DNA of 64,000 bases, taken from NCBI GenBank assembly GCA_026005135.1, contig BPKM01000007.1, forward strand, positions 5,001 to 69,000, read 5' to 3'. The notes under the pieces were generated by a model. It searched no databases and was not told the DNA's origin. It saw nothing but the letters and a program-made list of their open reading frames with translations. How positions within the stretch are numbered: position 1 is the stretch's first letter; each line of letters opens with the position of its first letter. The stretch is from Leptospiraceae bacterium (GTDB lineage: Bacteria > Spirochaetota > Leptospiria > Leptospirales > Leptonemataceae). Shown in pieces: positions 31,183-41,576 of this stretch. Made by a program: the position numbers and the translations under genes.

Positions 31183-31819
31183 TAAGTGCTCAGTAAATTA
31201 CATTGAATTATAATTTTTTGTAAGCATTCAATTTATATTTTTTATGCTTATTTTAAGCACATAATATTTCAATGTCTTCTTCTACAAGTTCCCTTGCCCT
31301 GTAAAATCGATGCTCTATCCTGATTTCTGTAATAGTTGTTACAAATTCACTGCCAATTTCCCTTAACGGAACCCTTAATAAAGATACCTTATCATCAAAC
31401 CTTCTATAACATTCCCATTCTATTAGTAATCTTATAATATGACTTACACTATATCCCGTCATCTCGGATATATCCTTTAATAATTGATGAATATTCTGAC
31501 TTACTCTTATAGAATAATGTTCATAATCATTACATACTATTTGATAGATTTTTTTACTGGTTTTCTTTTGATTTGCTAATTTTTTTAGTCTTTCAATGTA
31601 TTTAGAAATAAGAAATAAAAACATATCTGAATAGCTGGAATGCTGATTTTTTAAATCCTGTAAGTCTTCTTTATAGGGGATATAAATCATAAAATGTAAA
31701 ATTATTGTATTACTTGATTCTTCTAGTTCTTCGTTAGGACTTTGTATATTCTTTCTTATATAGGTAGCCATCAATAATTATAGTCTAATTTTTATTAAAA
31801 ATCTTACTAAAAAAATATA
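31182..31819. mobile_element. Small IS66-ended passenger element, copy B (right end lost), next to a solo IS66 end
   Basis: 31182-31219 is a lone IS66-like left end (GTAAGTGCTCAGTAAATTAC...). The passenger element itself begins at 31220 with GTAAGCATTCAATTTATATT and contains the intact RHH-like gene. Its right inverted repeat is missing because a partial MITE starts at 31820 in its place. It is therefore immobile now. Confidence 0.65.
31253..31771 (-). CDS. Ribbon-helix-helix-like DNA-binding protein of an IS66-ended element (intact copy B)
   Basis: 172 residues from the ATG at 31771. N-terminal 40 residues are polar and unassigned. A helical basic segment (YIERLKKLANQKKTSKK) leads to an Arc/MetJ-like unit: beta strand YSIRVSQNIHQ, helix LLKDISEMTG, then YSVSHIIRLLIEWE. 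A C-terminal part of about 50 residues ends in acidic VEEDIEILCA. Copies A and C are frameshifted versions. It is neither TnpA nor TnpB of IS66. It could be a regulator or accessory of the element, or passenger cargo. Confidence 0.65.
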   Translation of the reverse strand: MATYIRKNIQSPNEELEESSNTIILHFMIYIPYKEDLQDLKNQHSSYSDMFLFLISKYIERLKKLANQKKTSKKIYQIVCNDYEHYSIRVSQNIHQLLKDISEMTGYSVSHIIRLLIEWECYRRFDDKVSLLRVPLREIGSEFVTTITEIRIEHRFYRARELVEEDIEILCA

Positions 31820-31945
31820 GGTTTTGTTGCATAACTTCCCTTATAATGTAAAATTTTTTATAAAAGCGAGATTTTTTTCAAATATTACTAACATATGTTT
31901 AAAAATTCAATACTTTTTTTATATTACGAAAAACGGTCTAACAAT
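31820..31945. mobile_element. Partial MITE
   Basis: It begins GGTTTTGTTGCATAACTTCCC and follows the MITE consensus for about 125 bases, then stops matching; the second end is absent. It replaces the right end of the passenger element copy B. The next 120 bases up to the bactofilin gene are AT-rich and hold its promoter region, without a clear motif. Confidence 0.75.
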
Positions 31946-32067
31946 ATAAGTTTTCTTTAAAATTCAAAAAAATATTTACTTTTTATAATATAGATTTTTT
32001 TTTGTGTTTACAATAAAAATCATAAAAATTAAAGTCGAAACTATAATGAGATAATAGAGGTTAAATT

Positions 32068-32583
32068 ATGGCAAATAGGAATGAATCCTTAAATAGTGTA
32101 ATAGGTCCAGGCTCTATATTCGAAGGTAAATTTTATATTTCTGGTTCTTTAAGAATTGATGGAAAATTTCAGGGAGAAATTAAAACAGAAGATGAGCTGG
32201 TTATTGGAGAAACAGGAAAAGTAAAAACCAATATTAAAGCTAGAAGTGTTGTTATTGCAGGTACGATGATTGGGAATATACAGGCAACAGAAGAAGTAAG
32301 GATAGAAAAAAATGGAAAATTATTAGGGGATATAGAAACAGGTACGATGATTGGAAATATACAAGCAACAGAAGAAGTAAGGATTGAAAAAAATGGAAAA
32401 TTATTAGGGGATATAGAAACGCCAGTATTATATTTAACACCTGGTGTTATTGCTAAAGGAATGATGACAATTACTGGCGGACAAAAAAAAGATGTTGAAA
32501 AACTAATAGAAGAGTCCTTTGGAGAAGGATTACCTGCTATTGGGAAAGAAAAAAATTTAAATAAAGAAGAAAAAAAGAAATAG
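32068..32583 (+). CDS. Bactofilin (polymer-forming cytoskeletal protein)
   Basis: 171 residues. The beta-helical bactofilin core is clear: SVIGPGSIFEGKFYISGSLR, IDGKFQGEI, and repeated G-I-x-A-x-x-V turns. Bactofilins polymerise at the inner membrane and guide local cell-wall synthesis. Residues 65-91 and 92-118 are an exact 27-residue tandem duplication (81 bp, 32260-32340 and 32341-32421), adding turns to the helix. The Lys/Glu-rich tail is disordered. It lies 11 bases before a membrane M23 peptidase gene, a pairing known for bactofilins with cell-wall hydrolases. Confidence 0.92.
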   Translation: MANRNESLNSVIGPGSIFEGKFYISGSLRIDGKFQGEIKTEDELVIGETGKVKTNIKARSVVIAGTMIGNIQATEEVRIEKNGKLLGDIETGTMIGNIQATEEVRIEKNGKLLGDIETPVLYLTPGVIAKGMMTITGGQKKDVEKLIEESFGEGLPAIGKEKNLNKEEKKK

Positions 32584-32594
32584 TCAGGTATTGA

Positions 32595-33716
32595 ATGTAT
32601 TATCATACAAGGTTTCAACAAAAAGAAGATGTTAAAAGAGTAGAATTAAAAGGTAGATTCTCATTTATCCATTTAGGGGGAGGAAATTTTGTATACACAA
32701 TTCCTGGAAAAAATAAACCTAAAGTTGGTAGAATTGATTTATCAGAATTAAGTTTAAAAAAGATAGGAATTGGTTTTACTGTTTTATTTGTAGGATTTTT
32801 TCTTTTTTTTGTAGTATTAACTAAAAGTGGTGTTGCTACAACAAATGAAACAAAAAAATATGCATCCAAAGATGCTTTAAATGAACAAGAACAATTAGAT
32901 TTAAAACATTTAGATCCGCAAGAAATAGAAAAAAAATCAGAAGAATTAAAAAATAAAGTACTTCAAGAAGATAATGAAATAGAAAAAGCTTTACAAAATA
33001 AAAAAACAAAATATATTGAATATAAAGTTAAAGAAGGTGATAATTTAATTTTAATTGCAACGAAATATAGAGTACCAGTAAAATTTATATTAAAAGAAAA
33101 TAATTTAAAATTAACAGATTATATCTATCCAGGGCAAACATTAAAAATACCTAATAAACCAGGTATCTTTTATAAAATTAAAAAGGGAGATAGATTAATT
33201 ACGATTGCAGAAAAATATAAAGTTTCAGTACTTGACATCATAAAAGATAATGACGATTTAAAAAATTTTGATATATTAATAGTAGGTAAAAAAATATTTT
33301 TACCAAATGCAGTAATACCAGAGCCCCCACCTGTTTGGCAAATGCCAATATGGGGTAGAATCAGTTCTTATTATGGTTATAGATTACATCCAATCTATAG
33401 ATATAAACAATTTCATGATGGTATAGATATTGCTGCTCATTATCAACCAGTTCAGGCGGCAAGAGATGGTATTGTTTATTTTGCAGGTTATATGGGAGGT
33501 TATGGAAAAGTAATTATTTTAAAACATGGAAGAGATTTTAAAACATTATATGCTCATTTGAGTGAAATTTATGTAAGGGTTGGTCAAATGATCAAGGCTG
33601 GAAAAATAATCGGTAAATCTGGTAATACTGGTTTTTCTACAGGACCACACCTACATTTTGAAATATTATACAAAGGAAGCCCTGTTAACCCCATTAAATA
33701 TTTAAAAAGACAATAA
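32595..33716 (+). CDS. Membrane-anchored LysM/M23 peptidoglycan endopeptidase
   Basis: 373 residues: a short cytoplasmic N-terminus, one transmembrane helix (about 55 to 77), a charged linker, two LysM domains (YKVKEGDNLILIATKY and YKIKKGDRLITIAEKY) and a C-terminal M23 domain. Zinc ligands are in the HDGIDIA and HLHFE motifs with a His in LYAHLSE, so it should be catalytically active. It cuts peptidoglycan cross-links. Its gene directly follows the bactofilin, whose filament may recruit it through the cytoplasmic N-terminus, as shown for BacA-LmdC in other bacteria. Confidence 0.92.
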   Translation: MYYHTRFQQKEDVKRVELKGRFSFIHLGGGNFVYTIPGKNKPKVGRIDLSELSLKKIGIGFTVLFVGFFLFFVVLTKSGVATTNETKKYASKDALNEQEQLDLKHLDPQEIEKKSEELKNKVLQEDNEIEKALQNKKTKYIEYKVKEGDNLILIATKYRVPVKFILKENNLKLTDYIYPGQTLKIPNKPGIFYKIKKGDRLITIAEKYKVSVLDIIKDNDDLKNFDILIVGKKIFLPNAVIPEPPPVWQMPIWGRISSYYGYRLHPIYRYKQFHDGIDIAAHYQPVQAARDGIVYFAGYMGGYGKVIILKHGRDFKTLYAHLSEIYVRVGQMIKAGKIIGKSGNTGFSTGPHLHFEILYKGSPVNPIKYLKRQ

Positions 33717-33789
33717 AATACAATTTTATTTTTTTATCATTCTTATTATCTAAAAATAACAAATAATTTAAAGAAAAAGGAGTTATTTT

Positions 33790-35274
33790 ATGCCAGCAAC
33801 AAAAAAATCAAGAAGCAAAAAATCAACTAAGAAAAAAACAGAATTTCAAAATGAAACTAATTTAGAAATGAATGAAGAACAATCAGCAGAAGAACTAGAA
33901 AATAATCAGAATTCAAATGAAAATATCCAAAATATAGAAGAAAATGAGGTAAATGAAAATAAAAATAAAACAAAATTCTATCAAAATGAAGAAACACCAC
34001 CACCATTATATTTATCGAAATTAACCTCATTACCAATTGAAGAATTAACTCAATTAGCAATACAAATGGGAGTTGATGATGTAACAGGAAAAAGGCAAAA
34101 TATTATCTATTCCATTATGCAAAAGCAATTGCAGCGTAATGGTATTGTTTATGCTTCTGGTGTTCTTGATAAAAAGCCAGAAGGATATGGATTCTTACGA
34201 AGTGCGAATTATAGTTATTTACAGGGACCTGATGATATTTATGTTTCTGCTTCTCAGATAAGAAATTTTAAACTTCAAACAGGTGATACTATTGAAGGAC
34301 AGGTTAGACCACCAAATTCAGGTTCAAATGAAAAATATTATGCTTTATTACGTATAGATAGTGTAAATGGAGAGTCTCCAGAAAAGGCGAGAAATAGAAT
34401 TTTATTTGATAATTTAACTCCCATATATCCAGATGAAAAGTTTAATTTAGAATATAGGCCTGATCTTTTAGATACAAGAATTATTGATCTATTTGTACCT
34501 ATTGGAAAAGGGCAAAGAGGTTTGATAGTTGCTCCACCACGTGTGGGAAAAACAATATTATTGCAGCATCTTGCAAATGCAATTACCACAAATCATCCAG
34601 AGGTATATTTAATTGTTCTTTTGATTGATGAAAGACCAGAAGAAGTAACTGATATGGCACGTAATGTAAAAGGTGAGGTAATTAGTTCAACCTTTGATGA
34701 AGAAGCAACAAGGCATTGTAATGTAGCAGAAATAGTTTTAGAAAAAGCAAAACGTTTAGTAGAATTTGGGAAAGATGTTGTAATTTTATTAGATTCTATT
34801 ACACGTTTAGCAAGAGCATATAACCAGACAACACCTGCATCTGGTAAGATATTGTCGGGTGGTATGGACTCTAATGCATTACATAAACCAAAAAAATTTT
34901 TTGGTGCAGCACGTAATATAGAAAATGGTGGTTCTTTAACTATTATTGCTACAGCTTTAATAGAAACAGGTTCAAAAATGGATGAAGTCATTTTCGAGGA
35001 ATTTAAAGGTACCGGAAATATGGAAATACACTTAGATAGAAGGTTAGCAGATAGAAGGATTTTCCCTGCTATTGACTTAAATAAATCTGGTACAAGAAAA
35101 GAAGATCTATTATTACCGGAAGATGTATTACATCGAGTTTATCTATTAAGAAAGATATTAAGTCCTTTATCTCCGATAGAAGCAATGGAATTTCTACTTA
35201 GTAAAATAAAAAATACAAAAACAAATGAAGAATTTTTAGCAAGTATGAATACAGCTGCTGCTATGGATATTTAA
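33790..35274 (+). CDS. rho: Transcription termination factor Rho
   Basis: 494 residues. A Lys/Glu/Asn-rich disordered N-terminal extension (about 80 residues) precedes the Rho N-terminal helical domain, the RNA-binding CSD ([21 protein letters not shown]) and the RecA-like motor with Walker A APPRVGKT, Walker [11 protein letters not shown], the Q loop [11 protein letters not shown] and the R loop [11 protein letters not shown]. Acts as a hexameric RNA helicase ending transcription. RBS AAGGAG is present. The extension makes it longer than E. coli Rho (419). Confidence 0.96.
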   Translation: MPATKKSRSKKSTKKKTEFQNETNLEMNEEQSAEELENNQNSNENIQNIEENEVNENKNKTKFYQNEETPPPLYLSKLTSLPIEELTQLAIQMGVDDVTGKRQNIIYSIMQKQLQRNGIVYASGVLDKKPEGYGFLRSANYSYLQGPDDIYVSASQIRNFKLQTGDTIEGQVRPPNSGSNEKYYALLRIDSVNGESPEKARNRILFDNLTPIYPDEKFNLEYRPDLLDTRIIDLFVPIGKGQRGLIVAPPRVGKTILLQHLANAITTNHPEVYLIVLLIDERPEEVTDMARNVKGEVISSTFDEEATRHCNVAEIVLEKAKRLVEFGKDVVILLDSITRLARAYNQTTPASGKILSGGMDSNALHKPKKFFGAARNIENGGSLTIIATALIETGSKMDEVIFEEFKGTGNMEIHLDRRLADRRIFPAIDLNKSGTRKEDLLLPEDVLHRVYLLRKILSPLSPIEAMEFLLSKIKNTKTNEEFLASMNTAAAMDI

Positions 35275-35804
35275 ATAATTTTTTCTATTTCGTTCCAGAA
35301 TTCATAGGAATCAATTTTACCTTTTAGAAAATCAGCGATAAGAACGCGAACTTGCAAAGGAAAAGCGTTCCAGTATTTTTCATACCAGTTTGGGGCGCTT
35401 TTCTTTAATTCTTCTATCTGGGATTTAGGCATTCTACCAAGAGAATAATCAATAAAATGTTGTACCATTACTAAAATAAGTTCCTTGGGAAGTGATGGTT
35501 TTTTTTCGTCTGGAACATAATAATCTAATAATTTTTCTAAATGCTCTTCGCTGATATTTGGTTCTTTTTCTAATATTAATTGGGTTACTATACGCCTTGC
35601 CATTGCCTTAACATCAATATTAAAAGATTGAGAAATTTTTGAAGCCATATCCTTAGCCATTTTTTCGAAATCGATATCTTTTAAAGAAAGTGGACTATTT
35701 TTTTTTCTTTTTTCTAATGCCATTTCTATGCCAGTTAATTCTTCTGGTGTTGCTTTATTCAAAATATAATCTAAGACAAATTCAAATTCTTTTTTATGCT
35801 TCAT
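35271..35804 (-). CDS. Hypothetical helical protein convergent with rho
   Basis: 177 residues, soluble, mostly helical and charged, with no signal peptide. It shows an early [27 protein letters not shown] and a late stretch with several Trp ([21 protein letters not shown]). No family is recognised. The stop codon overlaps that of rho on the opposite strand, so the two transcripts converge. Codon use is like that of core genes. Confidence 0.65.
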   Translation of the reverse strand: MKHKKEFEFVLDYILNKATPEELTGIEMALEKRKKNSPLSLKDIDFEKMAKDMASKISQSFNIDVKAMARRIVTQLILEKEPNISEEHLEKLLDYYVPDEKKPSLPKELILVMVQHFIDYSLGRMPKSQIEELKKSAPNWYEKYWNAFPLQVRVLIADFLKGKIDSYEFWNEIEKII

Positions 35805-35876
35805 ATTTTTATTATCGATTTTATTTTTTATATTGAAAAAATAAAGAATTTTTTAGTTGAAAATATTCTTAATTTG

Positions 35877-36015
35877 GCAAGCACTCAATTATATTTTTTA
35901 TAAATTATTTTATACACATAATATTTCGACTATTCTACCATATCATTAATTTAAAAACTGCATAAAAAGTAACTAAATAATAACTAAAAATAGACAGTGT
36001 TATTTGAGTGTTTAC
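35877..36015. mobile_element. 139-bp deletion derivative of the IS66-ended element
   Basis: The left end GCAAGCACTCAATTATATTT followed by ATACACATAATATTTCGAC matches the first 55 bases of the passenger elements. The right end GTGTTATTTGAGTGTTTAC is an inverted repeat of the left. The gene between is deleted, leaving a MITE-like relic. The bases from 36016 to 36223 show no gene. Confidence 0.6.
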
Positions 36016-36223
36016 TTTATTAAAAATAAGAGTATCTGATTTTTTTATTATAAAATTACAAAAAATGAATTACGAAAATTGTAATAAAGGAATCATATCC
36101 TGTCTATATTTTTTAAAAATTTTTTTAATGTAATATAATTGTATAGTTTTTTTACTCAAAATTATACCAAAAAATAAAAATTATTTGATTTAAAATAAAT
36201 ATCAAATATATTTGTATAAAAAT

Positions 36224-36760
36224 ATGTTAGAAACATTGATTACATCCAAAACGCGTATAAAAATTTTATTGAAATTTTTTATCAATCCCAATGCAAGAGG
36301 TTATTTAAGAGAATTAGCAAAAGAAATGAATGAATCAACCAACTCTGTACGAGTAGAATTAGATAAACTGGTAGAGGCAGGTTATTTAGAAAAAGAAGGA
36401 GAAAAAAATAAAGTTTTTTATAGAGCAAATGTAAAACATAAATTATTTCCAGAAATTCATAATTTAGTAAAAAAATACTTAGGGATTGATGTTTTAATTG
36501 ATAATGTTTTACAAAATATAGGTCATTTAAAAGAAGCCTATCTTATAGGTGATTATGCAGAAGGAAAAGATTCTGGTATTATTGATATTGTATTAATTGG
36601 CAGGATTGATGAAAATTATTTAATTCAACTTATAAAAAAAGCAGAACAATTATTGGATAGAAAAATTCGATATATCATTTTAACAGAAAATGAAAAAAAG
36701 AAATACGAAAAACCTTTAAATTTAAAAAATGGTGTTGCTGTCTGGAAAGAAATTTTATAA
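36224..36760 (+). CDS. Winged-helix regulator fused to a nucleotidyltransferase-like domain
   Basis: 178 residues from the ATG at 36224; a TTG start at 36212 is possible. The N-terminal 75 residues form an ArsR-like winged helix (SKTRIKILLKFFINP, then LRELAKEMNESTNSVRVEL, wing KEGEKNKVFYRAN). The C-terminal half resembles a degenerate MNT/nucleotidyltransferase fold (AYLIGDYAEGKDSGIIDIVL). Such fusions often stand at the head of surface polysaccharide clusters and may act as regulators. Here it precedes the AAA-ATPase array and, 7 kb on, the O-antigen genes. Confidence 0.7.
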   Translation: MLETLITSKTRIKILLKFFINPNARGYLRELAKEMNESTNSVRVELDKLVEAGYLEKEGEKNKVFYRANVKHKLFPEIHNLVKKYLGIDVLIDNVLQNIGHLKEAYLIGDYAEGKDSGIIDIVLIGRIDENYLIQLIKKAEQLLDRKIRYIILTENEKKKYEKPLNLKNGVAVWKEIL

Positions 36761-36884
36761 TTGATGGCCTTTTTATAAAAATTTTCTAATTTTATTATTC
36801 TATCTATATAAAAACAATTTTTAAAATCCATATTAAAAAATAAAAATCATTTGTATAAATAAAAGTTTACTTTATTTTGATATT

Positions 36885-38445
36885 ATGAAGTTGCCCATAG
36901 GAATACAGAGTTTTGAAGTAATCCGAACAGGAAATTATTATTATGTAGATAAAACAAAATTTGTATGGAAGCTGGTAAATGACGGAAAGTATTATTTTTT
37001 ATCGCGTCCGAGAAGATTTGGTAAGTCATTGTTTATAGATACACTCAAGCAGGCGTTTTTAGGAAGAAAGGAATTATTTAGAGGATTATATTTAGAAGAT
37101 CGCTGGGACTGGGAGAAGAAATATCCCGTTATACATATTGATTTTGGAGGGGGATTAGTAAAAGATAGTAATGATTTAGAGGAATGGATAAAAGAAATTT
37201 TAATAAGTAATTACAAAGAGTATCAAATCGAGCAAGATATAGAAATTGATATTAATAAAAAAGAAAAAGATATAAGACTATTATTTAAAAATTTAATTAT
37301 AAAATTATATAAAAATTCAAATAGTGAAGTAGTAGTATTGATAGATGAGTATGATAAGCCCATATTGGATAGGATAGAGGATAAAGAAGAGGCGATAAAG
37401 ATAAGGGAAGTATTAAAGAATTTTTATAGTGTCTTAAAACCCTTAGACAGGTATTTAAAATTTGTGATATTGACTGGTGTATCGAAATTTTCGAAGGTAT
37501 CATTATTTTCTGGTTTAAATCAGTTGAGGGACATAACATTAAGTGAGGAATATGCGACGATATGTGGCTATACTCAGGAGGAGTTAGAGGAAGTATTTAA
37601 GGAGGAGTTAAGGGGGGAGGATAGAGAGGAGATAAGGCGTTGGTATAATGGATATAGCTGGTTAGGGGATAGCGGTATATAATCCGTTTGATGTATTGTT
37701 GTATTTGAAGGAGAGGAAGTTTTATCCATATTGGTTTGAGAGTGGAACTCCGAATTTTTTGGTAAAGTTATTGATAGAGAAGCGGTTTTATATACCGAAG
37801 TTAAATGAGTTATGGGTATCGGAGGGGTTGATAGGTAGTTTTGATGTAGATATGATAGAGCCAGAGAATTTATTGTTTCAGACTGGTTATTTAACGATAA
37901 GGGGTTTGGAGAGGATGCCGACGGGATATTTATATTATTTAAGTTATCCGAATAAGGAGGTGGAGATATCGTTGAATCATTATATATTGATGTATTATAC
38001 GCAGGAGGGTCATGAGGCATCGAGATTAGTAGTGGAGCTTATAAGGGGGTTAAGTGTAGGGGATATAGGATGTTTAAAGGATATATTGCAGAGTTTATTT
38101 CGAGGTATACCGTATGAGTGGTATAGGCGTAATGAGATAAGTAGTTATGAGGGTTATTATGCGAGTGTGGTATATAGTTTTTTGGTTGGGGGAGGATTTG
38201 AGATAATAGCGGAGGATTATACGAGTTGTGGTAGGATAGACTTAACCTTATTATATGGAGATAGATGTTATATAATGGAGTTTAAGGTGATGGAGATAGA
38301 GGGAGGGGGTAAGGCGATAGAGCAGATAAGGGGGAAGGGATATGGAGAGAAGTATAGGGGTAGATATAGAGAGGTATATTTAATAGGGATAGAGTTTAGT
38401 AGGGAGAAGAAGGAGATAGTAGGATTTGACTGGGAGAGGTTTTGA
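36885..38445 (+). pseudogene. AAA-ATPase/PD-(D/E)XK nuclease family protein, array copy 1 (frameshifted)
   Basis: The protein has an N-terminal AAA-ATPase-like domain (Walker A region SRPRRFGKSLF, Walker B VVVLIDEYDKP, then CGYTQEELEE and RRWYNGYSW) and a C-terminal PD-(D/E)XK nuclease domain (GRIDLTLLYGD and YIMEFKV). Relative to copy 2, one extra T near 37672 shifts the frame, so the ATPase half ends at 37682 and the nuclease half is open only from about 37696. DNA is almost identical to copy 2 except for 37150-37320, which encodes an unrelated helical segment. The C-terminal part is strikingly G-rich on this strand. Confidence 0.85.
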
Positions 38446-38449
38446 TATT

Positions 38450-39988
38450 ATGAAGTTGCCCATAGGAATACAGAGTTTTGAAGTAATTCGAACAGGAAAT
38501 TATTATTATGTAGATAAAACAAAATTTGTATGGAAGCTGGTAAATGATGGAAAGTATTATTTTTTATCGCGTCCGAGAAGATTTGGTAAGTCATTGTTTA
38601 TAGATACACTCAAGCAGGCGTTTTTAGGAAGAAAGGAATTATTTAGAGGATTATATTTAGAAGATCACTGGGACTGGGAGAAGAAATATCCCGTTATACA
38701 TATTGATTTTGGAGGAAGATATATAGAAAACGTAGATCATTTAAAAATAAGTATCATAGAGAACCTTCAAAAGAATGAGTTTGAACTTAAATTAAAATGT
38801 AAGAAAAAAGACTTGTATGATAGTTATTTAGAGGAGATAATTATAGAGGGTTTTAGGAAGTATCATAGTGAAGTAGTAGTATTGATAGATGAGTATGATA
38901 AGCCCATATTGGATAGGCTAGAGGATAAAGAAGAGGCGATAAAGATAAGGGAAGTATTAAAGAATTTTTATAGTGTCTTAAAACCCTTAGATAGGTATTT
39001 AAAATTTGTGATATTGACTGGTGTATCGAAATTTTCGAAGGTATCATTATTTTCTGGTTTAAATCAGTTGAGGGACATAACATTAAGTGAGGAATATGCG
39101 ACGATATGTGGCTATACTCAGGAGGAGTTAGAGGAAGTATTTAAGGAGGAGTTAAGGGGGGAGGATAGAGAGGAGATAAGGCGTTGGTATAATGGATATA
39201 GTTGGTTAGGGGAAGCGGTATATAATCCGTTTGATGTATTGTTGTATTTGAAGGAGAGGAAGTTTTATCCATATTGGTTTGAGAGTGGAACTCCGAATTT
39301 TTTGGTAAAGTTATTGATAGAGAAGCGGTTTTATATACCGAAGTTAAATGAGTTATGGGTATCGGAGGGGTTGATAGGTAGTTTTGATGTAGATATGATA
39401 GAGCCAGAGAATTTATTGTTTCAGACTGGTTATTTAACGATAAGGGGTTTGGAGAGGATGCCGACGGGATATTTATATTATTTAAGTTATCCGAATAAGG
39501 AGGTGGAGATATCGTTGAATCATTATATATTGATGTATTATACGCAGGAGGGTCATGAGGCATCGAGATTAGTAGTGGAGCTTATAAGGGGGTTAAGTGT
39601 AGGGGATATAGGATGTTTAAAGGATATATTGCAGAGTTTATTTCGAGGTATACCGTATGAGTGGTATAGGCGTAATGAGATAAGTAGTTATGAGGGTTAT
39701 TATGCGAGTGTGGTATATAGTTTTTTGGTTGGGGGAGGATTTGAGATAATAGCGGAGGATTATACGAGTTGTGGTAGGATAGACTTAACTTTATTATATG
39801 GAGATAGATGTTATATAATGGAGTTTAAGGTGATGGAGATAGAGGGAGGGGGTAAGGCGATAGAGCAGATAAGGGGGAAGGGATATGGAGAGAAGTATAG
39901 GGGTAGATATAGAGAGGTATATTTAATAGGGATAGAGTTTAGTAGGGAAAAGAAGGAGATAGTAGGATTTGACTGGGAGAGGTTTTGA
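38450..39988 (+). CDS. AAA-ATPase/PD-(D/E)XK nuclease family protein, array copy 2 (intact)
   Basis: 512 residues from the ATG at 38450, four bases after the copy 1 stop. Layout: SIR-like opening LPIGIQSFEVIRTGNYYYVD, P-loop region SRPRRFGKSLFID, a variable helical segment (38715-38864), Walker B VVVLIDEYDKPILD, the sensor-like ILTGVSKFSKVSLFSGLNQL, then GRIDL and EFKV nuclease residues. This family (AAA-ATPase_like plus DUF1703) is widespread in multi-copy form in host-associated and anaerobic bacteria. Its function is not established; defence or mobile-element roles have been proposed. The only intact copy in the array. Confidence 0.9.
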   Translation: MKLPIGIQSFEVIRTGNYYYVDKTKFVWKLVNDGKYYFLSRPRRFGKSLFIDTLKQAFLGRKELFRGLYLEDHWDWEKKYPVIHIDFGGRYIENVDHLKISIIENLQKNEFELKLKCKKKDLYDSYLEEIIIEGFRKYHSEVVVLIDEYDKPILDRLEDKEEAIKIREVLKNFYSVLKPLDRYLKFVILTGVSKFSKVSLFSGLNQLRDITLSEEYATICGYTQEELEEVFKEELRGEDREEIRRWYNGYSWLGEAVYNPFDVLLYLKERKFYPYWFESGTPNFLVKLLIEKRFYIPKLNELWVSEGLIGSFDVDMIEPENLLFQTGYLTIRGLERMPTGYLYYLSYPNKEVEISLNHYILMYYTQEGHEASRLVVELIRGLSVGDIGCLKDILQSLFRGIPYEWYRRNEISSYEGYYASVVYSFLVGGGFEIIAEDYTSCGRIDLTLLYGDRCYIMEFKVMEIEGGGKAIEQIRGKGYGEKYRGRYREVYLIGIEFSREKKEIVGFDWERF

Positions 39989-39992
39989 TATT

Positions 39993-41532
39993 ATGAAGTT
40001 GCCCATAGGAATACAGAGTTTTGAAAAAATAAGAACAGATGATTATTACTATATAGATAAAACCTATTTTGTAAAAAAATTAGTAGAAGAAGGAAGTTAT
40101 TATTTTTTATCTCGTCCCAGAAGATTTGGTAAATCTTTATTTTTAGATACATTAAGACAAGCTTTTCTTGCAAAAAAAGAATTATTTAAGGGATTATATT
40201 TATATGATAAATGGGAATGGGATAAAAAATATCCTGTAATCTACCTTGATTTTGGAGAAGGAATGATCGAATCTTCGGATCATTTAAAAAAAGTCATTGA
40301 ATCAAATTTAAGAAAAATATCTTTATATTATCAGATTGAACTTACAGAAGAATTATTAGAAAGAAGAGGAATCGAATTAATTGAAAAGTTATACAAAAAA
40401 TATCAACAAAAGGTTGTTGTGTTAATTGATGAGTATGATAAGCCAATCCTTGATTGTATAGAAGATCAGAGAAGAAGCGAAACGAATTAGAGATATATTA
40501 AAAAATTTTTATAGTATATTAAAACCCTTAGATGTATATTTAAAGTTTGTATTTTTAGTTGGAGTATCAAAATTTTCGAAGGTTTCTTTATTTAGTGGAT
40601 TAAATCAACTTAGAGATATTACTTTAAGCGAAGAATATGCAACAATTTGTGGATATACACAGGTAGAATTAGAAAAATATTTTTATGAGGCAATAAAAGA
40701 TTTAACAGAAAAAGAAAAGATCAAAGAATGGTATAATGGATATAGCTGGTTAGGAGAAAAGGTATATAATCCTTTTGATGTTTTGTTATTTTTAAAAGAG
40801 AAAAAATATTATCCTTATTGGTTCGAAACTGGAACACCAGCTTTTTTAATTCGATTATTGGCAGAAAAAAAGTTTTTTTTACCAAACTTAGAAGAATTAG
40901 TAGCAACAGATCAGTTAATAGGAAATTTAGATATAGATTTTATTGAGCCAGAAAATTTATTATTTCAGACTGGTTATTTAACAATAAAAAAATACGAAGC
41001 AATATCAAATGGATATTTATATTATTTAGGTTATCCGAATAAAGAAGTTAAGATATCATTAAATCAATATATTTTAAATTATTTAATGAGTGTTTCTCAG
41101 GAATCTTTAAGACTACAAAGTCGTTTATATAAAATTTTAAGCTCAGGAGAAATAAAAGAACTGGAAGAAATTTTAAAAAGTTTATTTAACAGTATTCCCT
41201 ATGATTGGTATAGAAAAAATGAACTATCAGGATACGAAGGATATTATGCGAGTGTAATATATAGTTTTTTAGCAGGAGCAGGTTTAGATTTGATAGCTGA
41301 AGATCATACCAATCAAGGCAGAATAGATTTATCCATATTTTATATAGATAAATGCTATATAATGGAATTTAAAGTAGTAGAACTGGCAGGTGGAAGCAAT
41401 CCTATAGAGCAGATCAAAACGAAGAAATATTACGAAAAATATCAAAAAAAATATCCCTATATTTATTTAATAGGCATAGAGTTCAGTAAACAAGAAAAGA
41501 ATCTTATAAAATTTGAATGGGAAAAAATTTAA
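39993..41532 (+). pseudogene. AAA-ATPase/PD-(D/E)XK nuclease family protein, array copy 3 (frameshifted)
   Basis: Same architecture as copy 2 but with only moderate identity and ordinary AT-rich codons, so it is an older paralogue. Its first 25 bases, including the start, match copies 1 and 2. One extra base near 40467, where LDCIED should continue into a REEAKRIRDIL-like stretch, breaks the frame; a stop follows at 40490. Reading resumes in the next frame through WYNGYSWLGEKVYNPFD to the nuclease motif GRIDLSIF and YIMEFKV. Confidence 0.85.
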
Positions 41533-41576
41533 TAAAATGATTGACAATCAAATAAAAAAATATTTAAATAAAAAAA

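Noticed and set aside
31820-32067. A hidden small gene upstream of the bactofilin
   Set aside because: The first 125 bases are a partial MITE and the rest is AT-rich without an open frame having a ribosome binding site.
37574-39563. Long minus-strand open frames rich in Ser, Pro and Asn opposite the ATPase/nuclease array
   Set aside because: They are shadows caused by the G-rich, stop-poor codon use of the plus-strand genes; they recur identically in both copies and resemble no protein.
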